DNA of 64,000 nt from Pestalotiopsis fici W106-1 (GCF_000516985.1 NW_006917098.1:2108001-2172000), one strand, 5' to 3'; positions 15,498 to 27,088 are shown, counted from the first letter of the stretch. Numbers and translations: made by a program. The notes: generated by a model not told the origin, from the letters alone.

Positions 15498-16991
15498 ATC
15501 CTGCATGCAGCGTTATATGTAAGAAGATGTGCGAGTATCGACTCAGCAGCAATTGTCATGTCTGACCCAAGAGCCCGAAACCGAGCCCGGGAATGGGCCA
15601 TGAGGGGTCTCGTACATTTTTCGTCACTCCCGGCCCTGCACTTTTGTCTGTGGATGAGCCATTTTAGAGCCTCGAAGACTCTTCCCCTCTCCCCTCTGCC
15701 CTCTCCCTTCACTTCCCCGTTCGTGCCGAGCCGTGACGGGCCTCAGATGCACAGTCGAACCTTCGTTTCGGGGGTTCACGCCGCTCGCATCCCACGAGAA
15801 GTCGGGGACCATTGAGATTCGGGGACCATCACACTCAAATGTGATGACAAACCGAATCACACCCCCTCTTGTTCTCTCTGTCCTTTTCTCCCTACATTGT
15901 GATGGGTTTTCATGTTTGGGAGCATTACAAATCATCATCATTATTCTCCTCCACGTCCAAAAGCGAAGCTCCAACCGACCCGAATGGTTTATGCATTCAT
16001 CAAAGAAAGCCCCAAGGTGGAACACACTCGCATGTTGTGCGCATAAGGCTAACATGACATGATGGGTTATACTTACCAAATCCACACTCTGGCACGTCGC
16101 TTGTGCCACGGGTTTACATCATATCATGACATCGCTTACACGCACTTGATATTGGGTCCCTCTCTCTGACCCCATCGCGTCGAATTGATTGACCCTTGCG
16201 TGGAACGCATCTGCCGAGCAAGTCCGGCCCATGAAAGAATTTTTCTTTTCCATTTTGGAAATAATGAAAAGAAGTCATTGCACTATTTCCCAGGACCTCG
16301 GACGTGGATCGCGTCAAAAAGAGGGTCAGTCAGGCCTTTCAGCTTCAGCTCTTCAAACCCTGGTAACCCTGGGCTGGGGACTAAGGTAAGGTAGGCTTTT
16401 TGACCCTTGACTGTTTTTGGTTTGCGTACATCCGTCCCTAGACTTGTCTCGATCCTTGGACGGATATGCCATCTAGATTAAGTTTAACTATCTCGTAGTG
16501 TTGTATTCAATATGGAATAGTTGTTTCCAAAAAAGGTCGGGAGAAAAAAAAAAGATAAGAAGCAGCTTCGCTGCTTTCCATCTTTTCAGGTGGCTCTTGT
16601 ACTTGATGGCGAGAGAAAGCATAAATTCTCATCTCTCTTTCTCTCTCTAATCAAAGAAACTCAACCACGCGAAGTATGCTAGTTACAACTTGATCGAATG
16701 CCCTGTATGTTTCCGAGGATTAGATTCGGATGGGTCTTTCAATTGCGACCATGAACATTCTGTGGCAGTCATCAAGTCTAAACACTCAATATGTGATTTC
16801 TCGTTCGAGTCCACGAGTGCTCTGCAACAAGAAGAAACTTGCTCCGTGTCGCAAAGCTTGCGCATATGTAGGGGCATAAAATTCGTGACGGTGTGGCTTA
16901 TATGACACGTGTGCTGTAAAGGCTGCTCTGCATCCTCGAGTCGTCTGTGAGTGGTTTCTTCTGTCTCGTCGAGGACCCTATCGATTTTCTA

Positions 16992-17011
16992 ATATATATA
17001 TATATATATAA
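16992..17011. repeat. (AT)n microsatellite
   Basis: About ten AT units, likely polymorphic in length. Confidence 0.9.
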
Positions 17012-17877
17012 AGAATTGTGTTCTGTTGTTCTCTTTTCGCGAGACTAGTAATCTATAGACTCGTTTGAACAAGCTATCGTGCAAGCGCATCATATCCATT
17101 CCTTGAGCACGAACCAAGAAAGAACACCCGAATCATCTCGAGTGTGTGTGTGACTCGAAAGCCGAGGCTTTGTGATATCAGTGTATATCTCCGACTCAAG
17201 ACCATAACTCGTCGCAATCAATGTCGAATTATCAGACAAACACGTACCCCCAAGACCAGTAAGAATGATTGTCCAGAACATTTCAATGCAAAGGGCAACC
17301 AATACAACCGTCTCCTTCACCCCTGGAAGAGGATTTTACGTCTTTGATAAGCAAGTAGATCGTCCCGGTTCGGGGTGCTCAAAAGCAGTGTTGTATGTTT
17401 TTTTGAATTCATGGTAAATATAGGATTTTCTTGCCACCTGCCTTTATTAACATTTCGTTTACACATAGGTATCTTGGAAATTTTGGAGTATTCTATATAC
17501 CAATGGTCTTCCGAGCCATACACGGAGGCTTTGTGACTGTGCCTGGTCGATAAATCCTTTGTTGCGAGTGGCATCGCTGCTTCATTTCTATCCCACGAGA
17601 GAAATCGTTCAGCGCAACACGGAAGTCTGAGTAGGCATGAACAATCATTTGCGTTGCGCATAAAGGCTAACATATGAAGAAGAAACCAATTGGCCTAATT
17701 TTTGTACTGTGGAATCATCAAACCCTATCAAGTCAATAATACAGCTTCATTAAACGCCAGTCGCGAATGCCTATAACCTATCGGTTACCTCTGAGAACAC
17801 CGCTATCCAAAACCGTAGCCAGACCTATCCGTCATTTTCTCATATCCTCATGCAAACTTTTGGAATATTTGCTTCTC

Positions 17878-19800
17878 TTATATCAAGAGTAGGGAGACGG
17901 CAAACCAAAACGTGGCAAGAGCAATGGCTGAGCTTCCGCCAAAGCCGAGAGAAGTCGCGGCATTGCCAAATCCATAACCTTGGTAGCCAAAAGTGACGTT
18001 TTGAGGAATCGTCGAGTTATAGCAGTTGCCGCCGACAATGTCCAAATTGGTCAAATCATTCGCGTGAAGAAAGAACTGGGAATTGAATTAGGCCTTGCAA
18101 TGAAAGGAATTCAAATAAAGAACCAATTGCACCTACCATGTACTGAGTCTGGTTCAGGCCTTCAAAGCCTGATGTGTCGTAGGGGAAAAGGTCTGTTGAA
18201 TCAGTAGCAGAAGTGTTGCGCAAAAAGATGCACTGCACTTGTCCTGGATAGTCCTTGGCCAGTGCTGGATAGGCTTTCTATTGTCAAGGATCAGTATCAA
18301 AGCTCACCATCAAGAGACTGCCAAAAATGGCAGATCTACTAACCATGACATCAGAGTTGGTCGTGTCACCCATCAAGACAAACTTGCGGTCGGGGAACGT
18401 CTGGAAGATCTTATCCAGCAAGAAACGCCGGATTTGAAGAGTTGCGGACACATCTGAAAAGTTGAGAGGGCGTGTATCAAATGATCCGAGCGGGTAGGTC
18501 TTGTAAATGAATCTAAACAGTGTTAGCACAAGGGCCATTTTGTTAATCCATGAAACGCTCGCAGGGCCAATGTTCGCAAGAAGGCAATGACTTTAGAAAC
18601 TGTAGATCACTCACTCCATGTAATTCCTTGTGACTTGCTCTGGTGTTGTTGTAAGGTAATGGAAGTGGAAGTTTGGTATCGAAGCACTCCAGTTGGCGTA
18701 GATTTCTGGCATGTTCTCCCATTGAGTGAATGGCCTGGCGAATGAGTTGAGCAAGCCTTCCTTGGGATCATAAATCTTGGTTATTCGTAGAATATCGTCG
18801 ATATCGGAGATTATGGTCAGGCCATTGGGAGGAACCAGGTATGCCGTAGCATTGCCGGTATCAGTCCCATTTGCGTACATGTTGAGAGACTGAATCGAAT
18901 CGGTCGCGTTACCAGCAATCATATAGCCTCCATTGGGGCCAGTGGTGTTGGCCAGCACAACAAAGGTATCAAAGTCACCCTCATCGGTCGTCGGGTAAGG
19001 CAATTGAATGCTCTGTGCACCTCCTTCCTATATGAATTGACACGTCTTAGTCTCGTACTTTGGTTGATAGGGCTATTATATCATGGCGGAATTCCGAGTA
19101 AAGAGTCTTACCGCATTAATGACACCACCGCTGGCATCTGGCTCAACCGTCACATCATTGACAAAATTGATGGTAACGTTCACATCCTTTTGCTGCACCA
19201 CAAAGATTTCCCTGGTCAGGTTCCTTGCCTGTGCTTGCTGATCCGCTGGCAGGCTGTCGATATCCGTATCGATTAGGAAAACGTTGGCAAGATCGTCCAC
19301 CTTTTCTTGCGTTATATTGGGCTGCTTGAATACGTTGCCATGGACGCGGACATTCCAACCTTGTTCTGTCCAGTTGGCGTAGCCCCTGTTATTGCTTGAT
19401 CAGTCACTTGTCGCAAGCAATGGCAGAGAGGCGTGTGTATCTAGTCTATCATTGAACGACCAGGGGAAGAGGCTTGTACTTACGGTATGTTGAGCACTTG
19501 GGTAGGCGTGGCTTTCAGATCATCGTCGTTGATCGAAAGAGAACTCTCCACTGAATCACCCACAGGCAAGTCTTGAAAGTACTGCGGAATGCCGGACGCA
19601 ACGTATGAAGACACGTCGCTGCCAATGCCACTAATCACGCTGTCTACGTACGAGGCCGGGTCAAAGTCTCGTCGCTGATAGTCGCGTCGTAGGACCGGAG
19701 CGGGAGTGATCATAGGATGAGGCACAGGCTCTGGAGCAGGCGCGGCAACTGCTACAGTCGCAAATAGCCATGATGCGACGATTCCCCTTTTGTACGACAT
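17878..19800 (-). CDS. Secreted, probably GPI-anchored App1/DUF2183-domain protein
   Basis: Six exons on the minus strand (19800..19484, 19385..19112, 19027..18615, 18512..18344, 18277..18137, 18075..17878) join in frame to 503 residues. Residues 1 to about 20 form a signal peptide ending VAVAAPAP. The App1/DUF2183 phosphatase-like domain, with a HAD-type fold, follows a beta-rich N-terminal region. Its motif I reads SDIDDI at 271-276; then come 'YLTTTPEQV' and 'LMGDTTNSDV'. Many N-X-T/S sites and a hydrophobic C-terminus (last ~18 residues) fit a secreted, GPI-anchored protein. Yeast App1 is a cytosolic Mg-dependent phosphatidate phosphatase. Here motif I has Ile where the classical motif DXDXT has Thr, so catalysis is not assured. 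My recollection is that this secreted ascomycete subfamily commonly has DIDDI. Introns are 61-102 bp. Confidence 0.93.
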
Positions 19801-20728
19801 GTTTGTTGACTGTCTGAAGTGTTCAAGGGACGTGGAAGAAAAAGAGAAAACGAGTAAACTTCTTCTTCTTTTGGGCGCAATTTGGCAATGTAGCACTCAC
19901 TCCGAGCCAGGCGGACGAATGAGTGGTTGCTCGTGGAGGACGGAAAACAAACACACGCAACTCGATTGGCCTGTAGAGAAAGGAAAGATCTTCGGGGGGT
20001 ATGTGCCTGGAGATCACGGAAGTTTTCAACAAGAATGAGCGAGTAAGCGTGTGCCTGGATGCAATGCTAGCACACCAATAGTAGTCCTGCTTGATTGAGG
20101 ATCGAGTAGCTCCCCCAGCATCTGCCTGTCTAATTAAGGATTGCCCAGGGACACTGCCATGATTTTCTTGTTTGGATTCTGGCTTATGAAGGTCGCAAAA
20201 GCTGTACCTGGGTTAGGTCAAGGTTCCCGTATGGGGGTGGCCAGTGACATCATATTACACCCTGGGCTGATGGGCTTTAGCGCCGTTTCAGCAGCTTTTT
20301 GCAAATTCTCGATCCAACTTCCAGCACCGAGGCACCCGCCAACGAACTTTTAAGCTTGATCTTGGCTTGTGTCATGTCTCCATAGCATTTTCTACCCCCG
20401 AAACCCCCGAATCGGGTCGGCTCCTGCATTTGTGCGACTCCCCCGTTTTGGCTGGCCTACGATGCCCCAAGTATCTGTAAGGTACATTAGGCTGCCCCCA
20501 GCACCGGCCCAGTACAATTACCAAGCGCATGGGAAAGAAAGCATCCATCGTCGTTGAGTTGCCATATTAGTCAATCCCTTATTTCCGTCACAGGATGAGG
20601 ATGCACTGCAGTAAACGCCGACGCTGCGCTTATGGCACTGCTCATCCTAGTAGGTAGGTATTACTGGCACGATGCGAGGTGGGGAAAGCGCATGTCTCCT
20701 TATTGGCTTTGTTATATTCGGTAAGCTT
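19801..20728. other. Intergenic: promoter of the App1-like gene and 3' flank of gim3
   Basis: About 0.93 kb between two minus-strand genes. It contains a TTCTTCTT pyrimidine stretch near 19860 and TAGGTAGGTA at about 20651-20660. No coding sequence or RNA gene was seen. Confidence 0.7.
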
Positions 20729-21337
20729 TTATGTTTCGAGGTTGATACTGCGACCGAATCTGGCGTATAGTTCGACCTTGAGCTGTGTCATCTCGTCCTT
20801 GACGGTGCCCATCCTGTCTTCCAGGGCCGAAACCTCCTCCTCGATGTTCGAAGTTGACGTGGCAAGCATCTCTTGTGCTTGCTCGAGGGACACGTGGAAG
20901 AAGGCGTCGCCGATCTTGTATCTGTGACCATTCGTGTCAGTCGGCCTGACACTTGAAATCATCATTGGAGTATATGTGACTTACGGTACGAGGTCATCCT
21001 CGTCTGCCAATTCCAGCTCCGTCGTGATATCGTCGAGCTCTTCTTTCTCTTTCTGCAACACAAGGCTCGAGGCGTCAGCGTGCTCAACCTGAGACCTACT
21101 GACCCTCCTACGGATCAGACAGACAAACTCACGCTCTTGATATTCAGCGCCTCCTGAATCTTCAATTCCTTCTGGTGCAACCGGCTGAACTTGTTGATCT
21201 TGTCCTGGTCTTCGCGACGGACCTCGACCTCGTCGCCAGCACCCTCCTCCTCCTTGGTGAGCTGCGCGAGGACTGCGTCAGTATCCGACAGCTACAACAT
21301 TCGTATCGGATGCAGAACAAACCATTCGTCGGTTCAT
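20729..21337 (-). CDS. gim3: Prefoldin subunit 4 (Gim3)
   Basis: Four exons on the minus strand (21337..21323, 21261..21133, 21052..20985, 20921..20729) give 134 residues, the normal size for this beta-type prefoldin subunit. Prefoldin is a hetero-hexameric cytosolic chaperone that passes nascent actin and tubulin to the CCT chaperonin. Diagnostic stretches are VRREDQDKINKFSRLH near the start, VPYKIGDAFFHV in the middle, and the C-terminal LYARFGRSINLE. Two heptad-rich coiled coils flank the beta hairpin, as expected. The first exon encodes only MNRRM; I chose the acceptor at 21262 because it restores the MxRRxLTKEEE-type start usual in the family, whereas the nearer CAG at about 21272 breaks the frame. 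PRMT5 is transcribed divergently from 925 bp away. Confidence 0.93.
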
Positions 21338-22262
21338 ATTGACAGTGCTGCGCTACGAAACGCGTAGTACTATCTCCTTTGTCGGTTCGGGGGGACTGGG
21401 AGCACCTCAACTACAGGAGGCTGCCAGGAGTCGTCAGTGGGCTTTCAAAAACAATCCCCGCGATTCCTGTCCGCCCGACAGAGGGAGCTCCCAGGTATCG
21501 TAGTGGGGCCCGCAACCATTGTTATCGATAAGACCTGCTGTACCATCGAGGTTTTCAGGGTCTTTGACAGTCGTCTACCTGCCTGCCTGCCTACAGAGTA
21601 CAGTAGGTAGACTCGCAGCTATGATCGTCAACTATTTAATGCCACAATAAAGTTTTTATTGGCTGTCCCAAAGCTCCCAAATTGAGATGTAATACTTTCT
21701 TTCTGTATAGATAGAACCGATACTGTGCTTGTAAACTTGAAAAACTTCAGGCACCGCGAATGAAGAATCGATATTCGTCATCATTTAACAGTCTGCCTCA
21801 CCCAAGGATTGATATACCTAGGTACCATGGTTACTGGACATGTAGCTACCAAATCGCCTAGAAAAGGCACCCACTGGGTGCATTAGCTACGTTGGGTTTT
21901 CTTGTGCGCTGGATGCACACATTTGTGTAGGTAATCGGCCCAGCCCGTTCCATCAATCATTTTGGGTCCATGTGTTGCGCCCATCAACTCGTGTATGCTT
22001 ATGATTTAAAGTCTCATGGCTTTTGAACCTTTATAGTTCTCCTCGAGCTAGCAATTCATTCCTTTACAAGCGTAAGCTGTCACTGACGCAAAAAATACCC
22101 TGCAGCTGGCCGTACTTGCCATGTTGTGAATTCGTGACTAAAACGAATTTGTTTTTTTTCCCCCAAGCCCGCAAACGTCGACAGCAAAATTCAGACGCTG
22201 CCAAAACACAACCCAACCAAAGCGGCGCAATCCAGCCGAGATTGAGCAAGAACAGTCACAAC
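21338..22262. promoter_or_regulatory. Divergent intergenic region between gim3 (-) and PRMT5 (+)
   Basis: 925 bp separate the two start codons, so both promoters must lie here. It contains several TACCT/AGGTA elements: CTACCTGCCTGCCTGCC then GTAGGTAG near 21574-21610, and ACCTAGGTACC near 21818-21828. There is no supportable gene inside. Confidence 0.7.
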
Positions 22263-24758
22263 ATGGCTCAATCTTCGTACGACCAAGGCGGCGAGGACTA
22301 TGACGAGAGCAGGCCTATTTTCTACATCGGGCAGCATGATTCTGCCCGACACGAGACCTTGACCGATTTGCAATATGGTCAAGTGCTAAACGCCGGTGTA
22401 AGTGAGCAGGGCATATTTCATCGCGGCCAAGTCCTCTGACCAGAAAGCAGTTCAGCTTTGTGACAACTCCTGTCACAAATGAGAACTTTCGAAAGAGAGT
22501 CACTGAGCTGGCCGCAAAAAGCTGCGCCGAGCTCCAAAGTTCGGAGATTCCAAGCTGCCACCCAGATCCCATCGTACCCCCGCTGACCACGGAGGATACC
22601 TCGCTCTTCCCTGGTCCCGCCACCAGTGGGCTGATTGCATACTCGAGTCCTTGGATTGACTTGTGCTCGGACAACCCTGCCATCTCGAGTATCTCAAGAC
22701 AGGTTCTCAACCTCGAGGTTGCTTATGCCAATTTCTGCGGCGTACGTACAATCATCTTTCCTGGTCCGAGACAAGATGCCGTCCAAGCCAACGGCAGCCG
22801 CGGAGTTGCGCAATATGCGCGAGCAGTGCAGGAGGCCATGGTGGTCGGTACGCGCATGAACTTTGTCATTCACTTGCCCATGTACAGAGAGCCAGGCTTG
22901 GAAGAGGCCACAAGTACTCTTACATCCGAGCTTGAGAGTAGCAAGGAGACAGCGGCAAGTGGCGCACAAGATAATATTGACATATTTAGCTCGTGGGACT
23001 CTTGGCACGTCATTCGTTCAACGTGCAATTATGACACGAGACTCTTCGTTGGTATGCCCAGCTGACGCCCTTTGTGTTGGAGAGAGCATCAACTGACACG
23101 TGACCTTAGCAATTCGGATGCCTCGACTTATGCCGTCAAAGGAACTTCAGAACCGCTGGTTCTCTGAGCCAGTTCAGTACCTCACAATCGGCCCAAAGGC
23201 CTTCCAGGCAAACAAGGGCGGCAACCCTTCGCTCTCTCGGCACCATCAGGAAATGATCATGAGCTATATGAAACTCAAGGTCGCCCCGTACTTCCTGCTT
23301 TGTGATGTCGGTCCGGAAGTCAAGGATGTTGAGGAGCCAACAGAGGCCCCCAAAACCGACGAGTTCCCAACTCTCGCAGAGGCGGCGAAGCAACCAAAGA
23401 AGGAGAACCAAGGATACCCAGTCCATAATCGGTATTCTTCTTACTTGCGCCACCTCGAACGGCAACAGGAGCCTCATTCAGTCCTTGAGCAAGCCACACT
23501 CACCAACTTTCAGGACTGGTTGCAATCTCCTCTGCAGCCTCTCTCGGACAATTTGGAATCTATCACGTACGAAGTCTTTGAAACAGACCCGGTCAAGTAC
23601 CACCAGTACGAGCTAGCCATCGCTCAAGCTCTGGCTGAATGGTCGCATCAACGTAAGCCCACTTCTTCTCCCACTGGAGAAGTTGTCATTGCCGTTGCTG
23701 GCTCGGGACGTGGGCCGCTCGTAACGCGTGCACTTCGGGCGAGCGAAAGCACTGGCGTACCTGTAAAGGTGTGGGCAGTAGAGAAGAACCCCAACGCCTA
23801 TGTCTACCTTCTTCGTCAGAACCAGAAAGTTTGGAATGGACGAGTCACAGTCGTGAAGACGGACATGCGGGCTTGGAAGGGTCCTATCATCGGTGGCACT
23901 GCCAACGAGCCAGAGTATGGCAATGTTGATATCCTGGTGTCAGAACTGCTGGGTTCATTTGGCGACAATGAATTGTCCCCAGAATGCTTGGACGGCATTC
24001 AACATGTGCTCGCAAAACCTCATGGCATCTCCATCCCAGAATCGTACACGGCGCACCTGTCCCCGATTTCAACGCCCCGGCTCCATGCGGACATTAGCCA
24101 GCGGGCGCCTCTTGACGAGCATGCTTTTGACACACCATGGGTAGTCCGACTGTTCCAGATTGATTTTGTGAGCCAGCGTGTACCTGGCCACGGAAGATTT
24201 CAGCAGGCCTGGGAGTTTATTCACCCACTGCCACAATCTACTATGGAAATGATTGAAGCGCGTAGATCAGGAGGTGTGGTAGGAGGCGGCGGTGGCTCAA
24301 TGGCTGGAGGCGTGGGTGCCAATGACCACAACTCCCGGCATTGCCACTTGACCTTTGTCTGCCGGGATAGAGGCGTCATTCATGGTCTTGCTGGATACTT
24401 TGAGTCGGTTCTCTACCGTCCCAGAATTGAAGGTAAAGAATTGGTAGAGCTCAGTATTCTGCCTGACAACATTCAACGCAAGAGCAAGGACATGATTTCC
24501 TGGTTTCCCATTTTCTTCCCACTCAAGGTATGGCCACCACATCTTGCGCTCGCGATTAACTCGTGCTAACAATGATAGAAACCACTATATCTGCCGCCAG
24601 ACGCAGAGGTCGAGGTGAGCATGTGGAGACAGACCGATGATGCAAAGGTCTGGTACGAATGGATGGTTGAGACCTACATGTGGGTTAGCGAGACACAGCG
24701 GATCAAAGTGGGAGAGTCGGAAATGTGCAGCAGCCGCAAGATAGCCTGCGTAATGTAA
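22263..24758 (+). CDS. skb1: Type II protein arginine methyltransferase PRMT5 (Skb1/Hsl7)
   Basis: Exons 22263..22397, 22451..23051, 23110..24527 and 24579..24758 join in frame to 777 residues. The enzyme makes symmetric dimethylarginine on Sm proteins and histones and, in yeasts, affects cell-cycle and morphogenesis control. The N-terminal half is the TIM barrel (GQHDSARHETLTD, then FSFVTTPVTNENF). The SAM-binding motif I GSGRGPL is at about 443-449. The double-E loop E524-LLGSFGDN-E533 has the nine-residue spacing typical of PRMT5. The C-terminal beta barrel follows, with a Gly-rich insert (GGVVGGGGGS) and a normal ending. Orthologues are usually near 640-850 residues. The open frame continues upstream of 22263, but the sequence before MAQSS looks like leader, so that ATG was chosen. 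It shares an intergenic region with gim3 and converges on SmF. Confidence 0.96.
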
Positions 24759-25262
24759 ATCTCGAGACGATAGTTTGACGGAACGGAAAACCTGAAAAAT
24801 CATGGGGGACAGCTGAATAACAAAATCATGGGAGGCGTCCTCGGTCCTCCCTAGTTGAGAATACCTAAATGCAAAAACGACATGACCATTTTTTTCTCTG
24901 ATGACATGACCAAACGCCTTGTACTTCTACCAAAACATTCAGACTCGGTCTGCCGGTGGATTTATCTTCAGTTTCTTTTCTAGGGGATCGTGCCACCGCT
25001 GATCCCACGCGCAATAATCCTGCCCGCCAATATTCTGACTGGGCAACTCAGAATGGTGCGTACAACCCAGTCTCTGTTGCCGCGCCTAATCCAGCGACGG
25101 CCCTTTCATTGGCAAACTCCCATTATATGACGGCTTCCACCTCATCTCGGCTCGATCCAGACAAAGAATAAGCCCGCCAAGCTTCCGTCCGCAGTGATGT
25201 ATCGCGCTCGCTCTCGCTGAAGACACAGAGGAGCCCTCCTTTTTCGCGTTTGCAAACTCAAA
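24759..25262. other. Convergent 3' region of PRMT5 and SmF, containing a coding-like segment
   Basis: 504 bp between convergent stop codons. Most is 3' flank. On the plus strand, 24984..25171 follows a T-rich tract ending TTTTCTAG, which looks like a 3' splice site, and reads open for about 62 residues of Ala/Asn/Ser-rich, protein-like sequence to TAA. I found no donor in PRMT5 with the matching phase, so it may be an unattached or relict exon, or chance. Confidence 0.45.
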
Positions 25263-25701
25263 TCAACCTTCCATCTTGACGTCCCCCTCGCCGGCATCGG
25301 CAGCCTTGATCCACAGCACATTGTTGCACCGGATCAGAATCTGGCCCAGGTCGCTCGTGAACTTTTGGTCGATGAACTCTTGCGCGTTGGTGAGCTGAAT
25401 GTTCATGTAGCTGTCGGTCGACACCAGTCTGCCCTTGTACTCGGTCTCGCCCCACTTTAGGCGCACGACAATGTCCTTGTTGACCCTGTGGTTTTTTTTG
25501 CAAGTAACTTGTCAGCTTTTCATGATTTTCGGAGAAGTTGTTGCCATCTCGAGGAGGGTTTGGGTTGTTCGCGAAACGGGTCCCCAGAGGGAAGAAACAT
25601 ACAGGTCTTGCAGCATGGGCCGCGGGTTGATTGGCATAAACTGTAGGTATTCTGGTCAGCAAAGGATGGGTAGGAACGGTAGGTGGGGTGCTCACACTCA
25701 T
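25263..25701 (-). CDS. smf1: Small nuclear ribonucleoprotein SmF
   Basis: Three exons on the minus strand (25701..25696, 25640..25603, 25485..25263) encode 88 residues, the standard size for SmF. It is one of seven Sm proteins that form the ring on U1, U2, U4 and U5 snRNAs. Sm motif 1 is seen as VVRLKWGETEYKGRLVSTDSYMN and Sm motif 2 as GQILIRCNNVLWI, where the RCNN is diagnostic of F-type subunits. The N-terminal PINPRPML matches the family's 'VNPKPFL' start. The first coding exon is just ATG AGT, six bases, and the 38-nt second exon is also tiny. Both were accepted because the joins are in phase and recreate the family N-terminus. The acidic tail GEGDVKMEG is usual. LSm6 is the closest alternative but differs in the N-terminal motif. 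Confidence 0.94.
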
Positions 25702-26057
25702 GATGGGCAGATTTTGTATGTGTTTTTCCCTGCGCGCACGTAATAAACTACTTGTCGCGTCTGGCAGGTTGAAGCTTCACGTTTGGAGTTTTGCGACTGC
25801 AGATGGTTGAGTCCCAGGTACCTAATGCAGGTAGAGAGCTCCAGCTAGCGGGGCAGGCGGAAAGCTTGAACCTCGCTATATGCATATCTAGCAACTTGGG
25901 TTTGCTCGTAAGGGAGACTTTCAGTACATTGTGTACCATTGCAAGTCCGCGAGTACGATGAAATTCATAGAGCTATTTTCACTTCTTTTTTCTTTTTCTG
26001 AATGATTTTGCATTTTCATGCATCTGTTAATGAGCCTTGAGAATACCAAACAAACCA
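25702..26057. other. Intergenic: SmF promoter and 3' flank of the DUF866 gene
   Basis: 356 bp between two minus-strand genes, with pyrimidine-rich TTCTTTTTTCTTTTTC near 25982. It includes GGTACCTAATGCAGGTAG at about 25817-25834. No gene seen. Confidence 0.7.
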
Positions 26058-26756
26058 TCAAGCTCTCTTGATGTTCCACTTGAGGTCCTTGATGATAACC
26101 TCTTCTCCGGATTTCTCGTCATAGTCAAACCATTCTCCATCTGTGAGTTCGATCTCTGTGAACTTTGTGCCAGAGTCGATACCATCGGCGAGCCAAGTTC
26201 CCTACAACAGTCAGCTGATTATGCCCTTTGATGACAGGAGGGTGGACCAACCTCTGGGTGGAAGTCCGTGAACTCGAGTCCTCGGCAGTCGAACTCAATG
26301 ATAGACTGGGCCTTGGGAGGTTCTCCCTGCTCATAAGCCTTGGGCGCCGTCTTGATGGAGGCAGTAGACTCTCTCTGTCAAGCAAAGTTAGTCTTCTCGT
26401 TTTGACGCACAAGGCTATGGCGACCAGACCTTGCAGTTCTTGCACTTCCACACAAAGTTGGCCTCTCCTCTGCTGCCACTCATCTCATTGTTCTCCTGTT
26501 CGTGATCAGCGGTCCAGCTTGCCATGATGGATGGCACTGCTATCGACTTACGAATCTACTAACACCGACCGTGTTTGAGTGTGTCTCGCGGCATGATGTA
26601 CATTGCACTGTAAAGGTATACCAAAACGGGTTCTCCTCGGTGTCGCTAGGGCGCAAGTTGGTCACCCTGATGGCCATTCTGGTAAGTATAATATTCCAGC
26701 TTATTCTATGGGCTGGCTTACCCTGTCAATTCAGCTGTCAATGTCAGAGCGAACAT
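26058..26756 (-). CDS. DUF866 / CXXC-motif zinc-binding protein (C1orf123/CZIB family)
   Basis: Five exons on the minus strand (26756..26722, 26678..26552, 26495..26430, 26374..26252, 26201..26058) join in frame to 164 residues, the family's typical length. The two CXXC pairs are CTSC at 38-41 and CKNC at 72-75, which together bind one zinc in solved family members. Other family marks are the TNLRP stretch, SRGEANFVWKCKNC, FDCRGLEF.DFHP and the C-terminal acidic EWFDYDEKSGEEV. The molecular function is not established; the fold is a two-lobed beta protein found across eukaryotes. Intron 1 is 43 bp, short even for a mould, but no other join keeps both the frame and the conserved start. Its start codon lies 332 bp from the divergent gene at 27089. 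Confidence 0.93.
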
Positions 26757-27088
26757 TTTTCAAGATTTCTTGGCAATTCCTGTACAGATGCAAAGAGTCC
26801 CAGTTGAAATGGTCAAGGCAAACCCGAATGGATCTGAGGACGATATGTGGTGCGAGCAGCTTGATGTATTTAGGCAGATTATGCCAATAAAGGTGCACCA
26901 TTACGGAGACCCCGGCTCTGATTGATCATTGATCCGTCCTAAGTCTAGCCTAGCATAGCATCATCAGACAATCGTGAGCCCTTTTTGCATTTTACACTAC
27001 AGCCGAATTTCAGCGAAGCAACGAGTCCAAACCCATCAATTGCCCCTCTCGGATCTGCGCGATTGGCCTCGGGCGATATGTCTGCAAT
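26757..27088. promoter_or_regulatory. Shared 332-bp divergent promoter, DUF866 gene (-) / mitochondrial protein gene (+)
   Basis: Two start codons face away from each other across 332 bp, so the promoters must overlap or be very compact. A short upstream reading frame for the plus-strand gene begins at 27078, within this interval. No TATA box is obvious. Confidence 0.7.

Larger units (their letters stand above)
14426..17877. other. Intergenic, from the gap to the App1-like gene
   Basis: About 3.45 kb with no gene I can support. It contains several simple repeats (listed separately) and C/T-rich stretches near 15680-15720 and 15870-15900. The longest open frame is antisense at 15624-16109 and looks compositional, not coding. 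The last few hundred bases are the 3' flank of the minus-strand gene that ends at 17878. Confidence 0.6.

Noticed and set aside
15624..16109. 161-codon minus-strand frame
   Set aside because: Composition follows the pyrimidine-rich promoter-like sequence on the other strand; no motif or splice-consistent extension.
25258..25701. 147-codon frame reading through the SmF introns
   Set aside because: Splicing in another frame gives a complete SmF with both Sm motifs; the long frame passes through introns and has low-complexity, charge-skewed sequence.
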